This document shows positions 1-6,771 of a stretch of 12,300 bases of DNA, in pieces (positions within the stretch are counted from its first letter, which is position 1; every line of letters starts with the position of its first letter). The DNA comes from Lachnospiraceae bacterium (GTDB taxonomy: Bacteria > Bacillota > Clostridia > Lachnospirales > Lachnospiraceae): positions 1-12,300 of the forward strand of contig CAAEMT010000040.1 in assembly GCA_900757145.1 (NCBI GenBank), written 5' to 3'. The translations under genes and the position numbers were made by a program. The notes under the pieces were generated by a model. That model had not been told where the DNA came from. It worked only from the letters and a program-made list of their open reading frames with translations, and did no database searches.

Positions 1-81
1 GCGCATACCGCCTTTTCTTGTTATCCAGCCCTCCGGCTGTATCGGTTGAGCAAAAGTCAGCGTGGGAATGGTGTGGTATCT

Positions 82-207
82 TTATCTAAGTGAAACCCCC
101 TTTTCCCACTTAGATACCGTTTGACGTACAACACTCAGCTTTATAGCCAGCGCCTCCTGCGAGAGTCCTTTTGCTTTTCGCAGAGTTCGGATATTTTCGT
201 TTAGCAT
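82..207 (-). pseudogene. Truncated XRE-family (HTH_3) transcriptional regulator, N-terminal 41 residues
   Basis: The 41-residue product begins MLNENIRTLRKAKGLSQEAL and ends at KWEKGVSLR. This is the first three helices of a Cro/C1-type DNA-binding domain: a helix with RTLRKAKGLSQ, a second with LAIKL, and the recognition helix with RQTVSKWEKG. Intact relatives continue with a proline-containing turn (typically GLSVPD), two more helices and usually a dimerisation region, so this copy stops partway through the domain. The ATG at 207 was chosen because GGAGG lies just upstream on the minus strand; a longer reading from 270 has no such site. After the TAA at 82-84 the same frame stays open for 27 codons to the window edge (reads RYHTIPTLTFAQPIQPEGW...), which is not XRE-like and which I do not recognise. 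The truncation falls inside an inverted repeat (83-116). The domain identity is certain; it is probably non-functional, though a short DNA-binding peptide cannot be excluded. Confidence 0.7.
83..116. repeat. Perfect 10-bp inverted repeat at the broken end of the XRE gene
   Basis: Arms TATCTAAGTG (83-92) and CACTTAGATA (107-116) are exact reverse complements separated by 14 nt. The right arm encodes the conserved VSKW stretch of the regulator's recognition helix. The left arm is its mirror copy and supplies the premature stop. Short GGTATCT matches extend the resemblance beyond the arms. There is no T-tract on either side suited to an intrinsic terminator. Confidence 0.8.
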
Positions 208-224
208 ATGCAGTGCCTCCTTTG

Positions 225-251
225 TTTTGATACAGTCATTAAATATCAAAA
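225..251. promoter_or_regulatory. Operator-like inverted repeat upstream of the truncated XRE gene
   Basis: TTTTGATA (225-232) and TATCAAAA (244-251) form a perfect 8-bp inverted repeat with an 11-bp spacer, immediately upstream of the regulator's ribosome site. XRE-family regulators commonly bind such dyads in their own promoter, so this is plausibly the original autoregulatory site. A separate perfect 12-bp palindrome, CGGCGATCGCCG (252-263), begins at the next base. The role is inferred from symmetry and position only. Confidence 0.4.
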
Positions 252-328
252 CGGCGATCGCCGCAAGCAACGCAGATTAACATTTGTTATTTCTGCGCCG
301 TTTGCACGTATTATTCCCTCTGCGATAT

Positions 329-357
329 ATTGTAACATAGTGAAATCCCACAGTCAT
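329..357 (-). promoter_or_regulatory. Possible sigma-A promoter for the truncated XRE gene
   Basis: On the minus strand, ATGACT (352-357) and TACAAT (329-334) are separated by 17 bp. The -35 has two mismatches to TTGACA and the -10 one mismatch to TATAAT. It starts right after the stop codon of the hydrolase gene and would give a leader of roughly 115 nt before the ATG at 207, which is long, so a nearer promoter may exist. Confidence 0.3.
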
Positions 358-359
358 TC

Positions 360-1550
360 TTATTTCTCAAGTGAGTATTTGAAGGTATACGCTTCTTCAC
401 CAAAATGTTCATTTCCTACCCAGAGCACGCTCTTATCTGTCAGATTATAAACGGCGCTGTGTACGGTACATCCGTTTTTGTCATCATTTTTCCAGTTTCG
501 TCTGCCGACTTCGGCAAGGATGTCCATGGCTGCCTCTTCGTCTTCGAGGACTCCTCCGGCTTCTTTGAGGCGGCTGTGAATACGCTCGTAGCGGTCAAGT
601 CCCTTCATATCTTTTTCATCGTCATAGTAACCTGGTTCTACGATAAAGTTTGTGACGCACTGGTAGTCCGGTGTGTTCATAGCAGTGTCGGTATCGTTGT
701 ATGTGATGACAAGCTCTCTTTTGCTTCCGTCACTGTCTGTCGCATCTTTGTCTCCGATCCATTCAAGGATAGCGCTCTTTCCGGTAGAATCTGCGATCAT
801 ATAGTGGTAGGATGTTCCAGCAGAATCGTGAAGGTCATATTTTTGGATCATCTCTACTGCCTCATCCACACTGTCGGCGTAGTCAAGCACCATGCGCAGC
901 ATCGTCGTAGAAGTCAGGTCAGGCTTATCCGTATTCTGATCTGTGCCGATGGCGTCATCGCCTTTTCCCTGATACGTCATGTAAATGCCGCAGCTTACGC
1001 CTGCGTCGTTGATCCCGTCAAGCGGCGCATAAGCGGCAGCAAGACATTTGATGCGGTCCATCAGGCTGTTTACGCCCTTTTTCTCGTCGATGCCGAGAAA
1101 TTGCAGATCAACGGTCGAGATGGACGCATGACGGCCGTCTCCCGGATCTGTCAGCACGAGACACGTATTAGTCTGACTGAAATCATAGTTGCGTCCGAAC
1201 AGGCGGTCCCCGTCTTCGGCAGCAGCTGTGAAGGATGAGCAGGCGATGTCACTTTCCTCTATCGACATCGGAATCAGACCTTTTGTGATCTTGTCTGTGA
1301 TAAACTGGATCAGATCTTTGTCATTCGTGGCTCCGCCTTGTTCCAAATACTCATCAAAGTAATAATCCCCTGCAACTTTCATTTCATAGACAGCGCCGTC
1401 AAGGTGCTCGTCATTGCGGGCGCTGAGTTCCTTCATGGAAACCAGTGTCCGGATCTCATTTCCCCACAAAAACCAGATGATTCCCATAGCTGCGAGAATT
1501 GCAGCGAGAAGGGAAAGCAGAATCCATTTGCATACTTTTTTGATTTTCAT
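360..1550 (-). CDS. Membrane-anchored linear-amide C-N hydrolase (choloylglycine hydrolase/C45-like Ntn hydrolase)
   Basis: 396 residues. The start at 1550 is set by GGAGGATATT directly upstream; a longer in-frame reading lacks a ribosome site. Residues about 8-29 form one hydrophobic helix after a Lys-rich start, so the enzyme should be held on the outer face of the membrane. The Ntn core begins at DIACSSF with Cys104 as the likely N-terminal nucleophile. FGRNYDF follows, placing Arg120 and Asp123 at the spacing seen in bile-salt hydrolases and penicillin V acylases. INDAGVSCGIY and NTPDYQCVTNF match later conserved segments carrying the active-site Asn region. By family it would cleave a linear amide such as an N-acyl amino acid, conjugated bile acid or penicillin; the substrate cannot be read from sequence. 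Autocleavage before Cys104 would be needed to free the nucleophile, leaving an anchored 103-residue alpha piece. It is monocistronic, with its own promoter and a palindromic operator. Confidence 0.82.
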   Translation of the reverse strand: MKIKKVCKWILLSLLAAILAAMGIIWFLWGNEIRTLVSMKELSARNDEHLDGAVYEMKVAGDYYFDEYLEQGGATNDKDLIQFITDKITKGLIPMSIEESDIACSSFTAAAEDGDRLFGRNYDFSQTNTCLVLTDPGDGRHASISTVDLQFLGIDEKKGVNSLMDRIKCLAAAYAPLDGINDAGVSCGIYMTYQGKGDDAIGTDQNTDKPDLTSTTMLRMVLDYADSVDEAVEMIQKYDLHDSAGTSYHYMIADSTGKSAILEWIGDKDATDSDGSKRELVITYNDTDTAMNTPDYQCVTNFIVEPGYYDDEKDMKGLDRYERIHSRLKEAGGVLEDEEAAMDILAEVGRRNWKNDDKNGCTVHSAVYNLTDKSVLWVGNEHFGEEAYTFKYSLEK

Positions 1551-1569
1551 AATATCCTCCCGATTATTT

Positions 1570-1592
1570 AATAGTTCACAATGTAAACTATT
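1570..1592. promoter_or_regulatory. 23-bp near-perfect palindrome (candidate repressor operator)
   Basis: The sequence AATAGTTCACAATGTAAACTATT splits into two half-sites around A1581, and 10 of 11 base pairs are symmetric (only 1577/1585 mismatch). It lies directly downstream of the predicted -10 of the hydrolase gene and covers the expected transcription start near 1588, the classic position for a repressor site. The length and half-site style fit a MarR- or TetR-type dimer, but no regulator of that type is encoded in the window. Confidence 0.55.
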
Positions 1593-1594
1593 GG

Positions 1595-1623
1595 AGTGTA
1601 GCATAGAGGGAGGGGGTTGTCAA
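1595..1623 (-). promoter_or_regulatory. Sigma-A promoter of the Ntn hydrolase gene
   Basis: On the minus strand a perfect -35 TTGACA (1618-1623) is followed after exactly 17 bp by TACACT (1595-1600), two mismatches from TATAAT. The start site would be near 1588, inside the palindrome at 1570-1592, giving a leader of about 38 nt to the ATG at 1550. Confidence 0.65.
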
Positions 1624-1834
1624 TAAAAAACATCATACGTTCTCGCCAGTCGAATTTATAGATATTTAACACTTTCAGGGGGCAAGTGCCCACAAAACCA
1701 GTGGAACATTTGCAGGATGTGTGGTAAGCTATAGTGAAATCGTCTGTAACAATTCGGTGCAAAATGCGTCTAATCGTTACGGTCGGAAAAAGATGGTGCC
1801 GCAGGGCATAATCTTGTTTTTTAAGGAGGGTGAC

Positions 1835-2419
1835 ATGACGGAAGGACAGAAAAGAAGAATAGAAAACAGGGTGCTTTTTCTTTCAATCGGAGTGATGGTG
1901 CTGCTGATCGCGTTCCTGATTTTCGTAGGAGTGACAAAACAGGCAGATACACTGCTGTTTCCGGTCGGACTTGCCGTAGGGCTGTTTGTGTACTGGGTTA
2001 TCTCTGATGTACTCTCAGTCGTATGGCTGAAAGGTTTTGACGGAAAAACAGAGGGACAGAAGAAATCCTACTATATTTATGCACTGCTCGACTTAGTTGG
2101 TTTTGGCGGCTTGGCGTATTTTATTGTAGAGATGAACAGCATGACAGGAGCGCTGATCTATATAGCCTGCCTGTTCTGCAAAAAGCGTTTCCGCGAGGAG
2201 TATAACGGTATAACGCAGACCACAGATAGTGGGGATGCGGAAAGCGATACACAGATCGAAGCGAAAGCGGAAAACGCAGAAGCAATAGAAGCGACAGAGG
2301 GTGCGGAATCAGCAGAGATTGCAGAATCAGCAGAAGTCACAGAAGATACAGAACACTTGGAAGTGAAAGCAGGTCAGGAAGCAAAGGAAAGTTCAGCAGC
2401 AGAGATTTCCGAAAGATAA
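1835..2419 (+). CDS. Four-helix integral membrane protein with acidic Ala/Glu-rich tail, function unknown
   Basis: 194 residues. The start at 1835 is chosen because AAGGAGGGTGA sits just upstream; the open frame extends back to 1721 with no ribosome site. Hydrophobic helices lie at about residues 12-32, 40-64, 80-98 and 102-116, followed by the basic CKKRFREEY. Residues about 130-194 are a low-complexity tail of Glu, Ala, Ser and Thr (AENAEAIEATEGAESAEIAE style), strongly negative and probably cytosolic by the positive-inside rule. I do not recognise a family. After the TAA at 2417-2419 the same frame continues with more tail-like residues (DTEGSEISEAG), so the tail may once have been longer. 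The next gene starts 149 nt downstream with no terminator, so cotranscription with the deacetylase is possible. Confidence 0.7.
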   Translation: MTEGQKRRIENRVLFLSIGVMVLLIAFLIFVGVTKQADTLLFPVGLAVGLFVYWVISDVLSVVWLKGFDGKTEGQKKSYYIYALLDLVGFGGLAYFIVEMNSMTGALIYIACLFCKKRFREEYNGITQTTDSGDAESDTQIEAKAENAEAIEATEGAESAEIAESAEVTEDTEHLEVKAGQEAKESSAAEISER

Positions 2420-2567
2420 GATACGGAAGGATCAGAAATCTCAGAAGCGGGGAATAGGGAGCTTCTGCGAAGAAATTGCTGTAACGATGGATCGGCAAAG
2501 GGCTGCGCGTCATGGTCTGTACCGCAGAATCATATAATAATGGTGACGAAACGGCATCAGGTGAGAT

Positions 2568-3623
2568 ATGAGGCATACGGACAGCGATATTGTGGAAAAA
2601 CAGGAGAGTCTGACAGAATTTTTGACAGAGATTGCAGGCAGACTTTTGACTTCCTTGCTTTTCTGGGGAACGATGATCTTATTGGCGGTTTCTGCATATA
2701 CGGATATTGCAAAAATCGGAGGAGCAAGCACAAGGTGGAGCCGCAGGACAGAAAGCGGCATACCGGCAGACGTCCAAACCGTGCAGGCAGGCGGCAGAAT
2801 GCGCAAGGAGCATCAAACAGCGCCAGCAGGCGGCAGAATGCGCAAGGAGCGTCAAACAGCGCCAGCAGGCGGCAGAATGCGCAAGGAGCATCAAACAGCG
2901 CCAGCAGGCGGCAGAATGCGCAAGGAGCATCAAACCGTGCAGGCAGGCAGTGGGCTGCGAAAAGATAATCAAACAGCGTCAGCGGGCGGCGGGCTGCGAA
3001 AGGAGAACCAAACAGCGCAGGCAGGAAATGATACGGGAGAATGCGCCTGGTCTGACGGGGAGAGGGAGCGCAGACAGATCGCGCTTACGTTTGATGACGG
3101 CCCGCATCCAAAGTATACGAAGCTTCTTTTGGATGGCCTGGCACAACGTGGTGTTGTAGCAACGTTTTTTGTGGTAGGAAAGAATATTCCAAGCAATGAG
3201 GCGCTGATCTCACGTATGGAGCAGGAGGGGCACCTGATCGGCAATCACACGTATGACCATGTGAAGATCAGTGATCTTAGCGCCGAGCAGGCGTGCGAGC
3301 AGGTGGAGCGGACGAGTGCGCTTGTCCGCGAGATTACCGGAAAGGATACAGAGTTTATCCGGCCTCCGTTTGGTGCGTGGAATAAGGGTATGGAATGTTC
3401 GTTTACGATGATTCCCGTACTGTGGAGCATCGATCCGCTTGACTGGACTACGCAGAACACGGCGCTTATTAAGGAACGGATTCTCAAAGAGGCGCAGGAG
3501 GGAGATATTATCCTGATGCACGATTATTATCAGTCCTCAGTGGATGCGGCTCTTGATGTGGTCGATGCGCTTTTAGCGCAGGGCTATGAGTTTGTCACGG
3601 TTGACAGGCTGATACTGGAATAA
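2568..3623 (+). CDS. Membrane-anchored polysaccharide (peptidoglycan-type) deacetylase with tandem-repeat linker
   Basis: 351 residues. A single hydrophobic helix at about 26-44 follows a short N-terminus, so the catalytic part should be extracytoplasmic. Residues 74-151 are six 13-residue repeats (consensus AGGRMRKEHQTAP), rich in Arg and Lys. The NodB-homology domain (CE4 family) spans about 170-351 with all five motifs: TFDDGP (174-179, base Asp176 and metal Asp177), HTYDH (metal His227 and His231), RPPFG (265-269), DWTTQN (292-297) and LMH (catalytic His318). All metal and catalytic residues are present, so activity is expected; by family it removes N-acetyl groups from a glycan, often peptidoglycan, which gives lysozyme resistance. 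An in-frame TGA at 2562-2564 fixes 2568 as the first ATG, but the AGGTGAG site is only 2 nt away, so translation may be weak. rarA follows after 102 nt without a terminator. Confidence 0.9.
   Translation: MRHTDSDIVEKQESLTEFLTEIAGRLLTSLLFWGTMILLAVSAYTDIAKIGGASTRWSRRTESGIPADVQTVQAGGRMRKEHQTAPAGGRMRKERQTAPAGGRMRKEHQTAPAGGRMRKEHQTVQAGSGLRKDNQTASAGGGLRKENQTAQAGNDTGECAWSDGERERRQIALTFDDGPHPKYTKLLLDGLAQRGVVATFFVVGKNIPSNEALISRMEQEGHLIGNHTYDHVKISDLSAEQACEQVERTSALVREITGKDTEFIRPPFGAWNKGMECSFTMIPVLWSIDPLDWTTQNTALIKERILKEAQEGDIILMHDYYQSSVDAALDVVDALLAQGYEFVTVDRLILE
2787..3020 (+). repeat. Six 39-bp tandem repeats encoding the deacetylase linker
   Basis: Six head-to-tail units of 39 bp (13 codons), in frame. 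The first four differ from each other at only a few bases (for example His or Arg in KEHQT/KERQT, and VQ for AP at the end of unit 4). Units 5 and 6 have drifted (GLRKDNQTAS, GLRKENQTAQ). A diverged half unit ending in VQTVQ precedes the array. Because 39 is divisible by three and the unit has no stop in any forward frame, all three plus-strand frames look open here; only the deacetylase frame is supported. Confidence 0.95.
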
Positions 3624-3725
3624 ATGAAGAGTCTTATTAAGGACAGCTGATGCCGGAGTAAGATGATGTGTTTTATCACCGAAGTCTGCTTTCAGAGTAA
3701 GGTAAAGTATTATGGAGACAGTGAG

Positions 3726-5042
3726 ATGGATTTATTTGAGTACGCAAGATCAAAAACAATGAAAAGTGAAGCACCGCTCGCCTCCCGCCTTCGGCCAAGG
3801 ACATTGGAAGAGGTAGTGGGACAGCAGCATATTATTGGAAAGGATAAGCTTTTGTACAGGGCTATCTCGGCGGATAAGCTGAGTTCTCTGATTTTTTACG
3901 GTCCGCCGGGTACGGGCAAAACGACGCTGGCGAAGGTGATTGCCAATACGACAAGCGCAGAGTTTACACAGATCAATGCGACTGTGGCAGGAAAAAAGGA
4001 TATGGAGGAGGTCGTGAAGGCGGCGAAGGAGAATCTCGGCATGTACGGGAAGAAGACGATTCTGTTTGTGGATGAGATTCACCGTTTTAATAAAGGGCAG
4101 CAGGATTATCTGCTTCCGTTTGTGGAGGATGGAACGCTGATCCTGATTGGAGCGACGACAGAAAATCCATATTTTGAAGTGAATGGCGCTCTTTTATCAA
4201 GATCGGTGATATTTGAACTGAAGCCGCTGCAAAAGGAGGATATCCGCGTACTGATCGACCGCGCGGTATATGATACAGAGCGTGGCATGGGTGCATACGG
4301 AGCAGTGATTGACGAGGATGCGGCTGATTTTTTGGCGGATATTGCAGGCGGGGACGCACGGGCAGCGCTCAATGCGGTCGAGCTCGGCGTGCTGACAACG
4401 AAACCGGATGAAAACGGGCAGATACGGATCACGCTTGCCGTAGCGTCAGAGTGTATCCAAAAGAGAGCGGTGCGCTACGATAAAAACGGAGACAGCCATT
4501 ATGATACAGTTTCGGCGTTTATTAAAAGCATGAGAGGTTCTGATCCTGATGCGGCAGTGTATTATCTCGCAAGGATGCTGTATGCTGGGGAGAGTGTGAC
4601 ATTTATTGCGCGCCGAATTATGATCTGCGCGTCAGAGGATGTTGGAAATGCCGATCCGCAGGCACTGCAGGTCGCAGTCGCTGCGGCGCAGGCAGTGGAG
4701 CGTGTCGGTATGCCGGAGGCACAGCTTATTCTGTCTCAGGCAGTATTGTATGTGGCGACTGCTCCGAAGAGCAATTCAGCGACAACTGCAATTGGGGCAG
4801 CGATGAATGCTGTGCGTGAAAGACCGGCTGCTGTGCCGGCACATTTAAGTGACAGTCACTATAAGGGAGCGAAAAAGCTTGGAAGGGGAATCGGGTATGA
4901 ATATGCCCACGATTTTCCAAAACATTTTTCTCACCAGCAGTATCTCCCCGATGAACTAGTCGGACAAAAATTTTACGAGCCGTCTGATAATGGATATGAG
5001 AAGAAGATCCGCGCGTATCTGGAATGGCTCCATGAAGAATAA
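3726..5042 (+). CDS. rarA: Replication-associated recombination protein A (AAA+ ATPase, MgsA/RarA)
   Basis: 438 residues, the normal family length. The start at 3726 (MDLFEYA) has GGAG 8 nt upstream and matches where homologues begin; the open frame extends to 3663. Walker A is GPPGTGKTT (59-67), Walker B is ILFVDE (112-117) followed by HRFNKGQQD, and sensor 1 is IGATTENP (141-148). SRSVIFELKPL and the C-terminal helical tetramerisation part, ending in GYEYAHDFPKHF and QQYLPD, are typical of RarA. The family is a clamp-loader-like ATPase that acts in the cytosol at stalled replication forks and DNA ends, interacting with SSB and the replisome. It is followed after 15 nt by the AI-2E transporter, so the two are probably cotranscribed, without an obvious functional link. 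Confidence 0.96.
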   Translation: MDLFEYARSKTMKSEAPLASRLRPRTLEEVVGQQHIIGKDKLLYRAISADKLSSLIFYGPPGTGKTTLAKVIANTTSAEFTQINATVAGKKDMEEVVKAAKENLGMYGKKTILFVDEIHRFNKGQQDYLLPFVEDGTLILIGATTENPYFEVNGALLSRSVIFELKPLQKEDIRVLIDRAVYDTERGMGAYGAVIDEDAADFLADIAGGDARAALNAVELGVLTTKPDENGQIRITLAVASECIQKRAVRYDKNGDSHYDTVSAFIKSMRGSDPDAAVYYLARMLYAGESVTFIARRIMICASEDVGNADPQALQVAVAAAQAVERVGMPEAQLILSQAVLYVATAPKSNSATTAIGAAMNAVRERPAAVPAHLSDSHYKGAKKLGRGIGYEYAHDFPKHFSHQQYLPDELVGQKFYEPSDNGYEKKIRAYLEWLHEE

Positions 5043-5057
5043 ACGGAGGTGGATAAA

Positions 5058-6242
5058 TTGAAAAAGAACTGGATCATGATCGCGGTACTTGCTGTCCTGT
5101 CCTGTCTTTGCGTGAAATATTCGGATTCAGTATTTGCTGCGGTCGGTATATTGCTGGATGTGCTTTCACCGCTGATCCTGGGATTTATGGTGGCGTATGT
5201 CCTCAATATCCTCATGAAAAAGCTGGAGAAGATTTATTTTCCGAAACGGACGGATAAGTGGGTGCAGAAGACGCGCCGCCCGGTTTGTTTATTTGGAAGT
5301 CTGTTTCTTGTATTTTTGGCAGTGATCATATTGACTCTGCTGGTGATACCTGCTCTGGCGGACTCTATTTATGTGCTGACGAAAGACATACCAAAGGCAT
5401 TTATCCGTTTCCAGAAATGGCTCTCTGCGCTGGCTGCGGAGGCTGGATTTTCAGAGATACAGTCCTTTGTGAACAGTCTGGAAATCGATTGGGCAGATCT
5501 GTACAGAAAGGCTGCGGATGCGCTGACATACGGAATCGGCAGTATCTTCAATTCTGCTTTTACGATGGCGAATGGGATCATTTCGTTTACCGTGACAGCG
5601 GCAGTGGCAGTGATCTTTGCGGTTTATATGCTTTCTCAGAAAGAAAAGCTCAAGGCGCAGTTTCAGGCAGCGACACAGGTGTATATGCCGGAAAAGTGGC
5701 GTGTGGCACTGGAGAGATTTCTGGCGATTGCTCACGATACATTTACGAGTTTTATCAGCGGACAGGTACTTGAGGCGTGCATACTTGGTACGCTGTGCGG
5801 TGTTGGCATGTTCTTGCTGAAACTGCCGTATGCGCTGATGATCGGTGTGACGATTGGTGTATCGGCTCTGATCCCTGTCATGGGTGCATATCTCGGAGCG
5901 GCGATCGGCGCATTTATGATTATGACTGTAAGTCCGCTTAAGGCGCTTGGATTTCTTGTATTCCTTGCTCTTTTGCAGCAGATAGAGGGCAACCTGATCT
6001 ACCCACGCGTCGTGGGCGGTTCTATCGGACTTCCGGGAATCTGGGTATTAGCGGCTGTTACAGTCGGAGGCGGATTGTTCGGTATTCCGGGGATGCTGAT
6101 CGGAGTGCCGCTCACGGCAACGCTGTACAAGTGGCTGCGCAGCGATGTGGGCAGAAGGCTGGAAGAAAACCGTGTCATGCAGATGCCGCATTTCTTTCGC
6201 AAATCAGAGGAAGAGGTGCAGACAGAGCAGAAAAAGCAGTAG
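5058..6242 (+). CDS. AI-2E family transporter (YhhT/TqsA-like membrane protein)
   Basis: 394 residues. TTG at 5058 is preferred because GGAGG (5045-5049) lies 8 nt upstream; the alternative GTG at 5049 overlaps that site and would add three residues. The N-terminus has two hydrophobic helices (about 5-20 and 24-47), then a cytosolic basic stretch (KKLEKIYFPKRTDKW), a long helix near 76-98, an amphipathic middle region, and a C-terminal bundle of about four to five helices. The segment ALIPVMGAYLGAAIGAF and the later IEGNLIYPRVVGGSIGLP are the signature of PF01594. Members include exporters of the signal autoinducer-2 and Na+/H+ antiporters, so the substrate is open. The Glu/Lys-rich tail is probably cytosolic. 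Its stop lies one base from the stop of the convergent ybaK, with no terminator visible between them. Confidence 0.9.
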   Translation: MKKNWIMIAVLAVLSCLCVKYSDSVFAAVGILLDVLSPLILGFMVAYVLNILMKKLEKIYFPKRTDKWVQKTRRPVCLFGSLFLVFLAVIILTLLVIPALADSIYVLTKDIPKAFIRFQKWLSALAAEAGFSEIQSFVNSLEIDWADLYRKAADALTYGIGSIFNSAFTMANGIISFTVTAAVAVIFAVYMLSQKEKLKAQFQAATQVYMPEKWRVALERFLAIAHDTFTSFISGQVLEACILGTLCGVGMFLLKLPYALMIGVTIGVSALIPVMGAYLGAAIGAFMIMTVSPLKALGFLVFLALLQQIEGNLIYPRVVGGSIGLPGIWVLAAVTVGGGLFGIPGMLIGVPLTATLYKWLRSDVGRRLEENRVMQMPHFFRKSEEEVQTEQKKQ

Positions 6243-6243
6243 T

Positions 6244-6732
6244 CTAGCAGTCTTGTACAATATCGCAGAATACTGCTTTGCATGAGGCTGCGTAGTCCTT
6301 CGGTGAAAGCTCGATCTGCGTGCCGATCTTTCCGCCGCTTACAATGATATGCGGATGCGCGAGCATGGATTCATGCGCAAATACAGGATATTGTTTCTTC
6401 ATACCGATCGAGGTACAGCCACCGCGGATGTATCCGGTCACATCATTGATCTCTTTGACATGGAGCATAGACAGTGATTTGACCGATGCAGCGCGGGCGG
6501 CTTTTTTTAAATCTAGTTCATTGTCTATCGGCAGTACGAATACATAATATGCTCCTGCAGAGCTTATGGTCACGAGTGTCTTGAACATGATCTCATGCGG
6601 AAAACCGAGCAGATCGGCTGTCTGTTTTCCATCCGTAAATTCGTCACATTCATATGTATGCGTCACATATGGAATCTTCATGCGGTCGAGAATCCGCATA
6701 GCGTTTGTTTTCACTTCTTTTTGCTTTGCCAT
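6244..6732 (-). CDS. ybaK: Cys-tRNA(Pro)/Cys-tRNA(Cys) deacylase YbaK (EbsC)
   Basis: 162 residues, full length for the family. The start at 6732 has GGAGGAAATT immediately upstream. The YbaK/aaRS-associated editing domain fills the protein: TNAMRILD near the N-terminus, the conserved Lys in MFKTLV (about residue 51), FVLPIDNELDLKKAA in the middle, and the signature GGCTSIGMKK (about 104-113; usually GGISPIG in homologues), then SGGKIGTQIEL. The family hydrolyses cysteine mischarged on tRNA-Pro by prolyl-tRNA synthetase, a trans-editing step in translation. The Cys in place of the usual Ile of GGIS is a minor difference. It appears monocistronic, transcribed divergently from the 242-residue protein gene and convergently with the transporter gene. 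Confidence 0.93.
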   Translation of the reverse strand: MAKQKEVKTNAMRILDRMKIPYVTHTYECDEFTDGKQTADLLGFPHEIMFKTLVTISSAGAYYVFVLPIDNELDLKKAARAASVKSLSMLHVKEINDVTGYIRGGCTSIGMKKQYPVFAHESMLAHPHIIVSGGKIGTQIELSPKDYAASCKAVFCDIVQDC

Positions 6733-6771
6733 AATTTCCTCCTGTCATAAAAGCGTATGCTGCAAACATAC

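Noticed and set aside
405..1238. 277-codon plus-strand open frame opposite the hydrolase gene
   Set aside because: It is antisense to a protein with clear Ntn-hydrolase motifs, has no ribosome site, and its Val/Ile/Cys-rich composition is typical of a shadow frame.
1680..1704. Small dyads GGGCA/TGCCC and CCAC/GTGG upstream of the membrane protein, considered as a riboswitch
   Set aside because: The loops are too small or the stems too short, and no known riboswitch core sequence is visible.
2442..2467. Hairpin CAGAAGC / GCTTCTG between the tail protein and the deacetylase
   Set aside because: A 7-bp stem with no T-tract on either side, so not an intrinsic terminator; most likely chance.
2540..3159. 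Two further plus-strand open frames over the deacetylase repeats
   Set aside because: A 39-bp repeat without stops opens every frame equally; only the frame leading into the five NodB motifs is supported.
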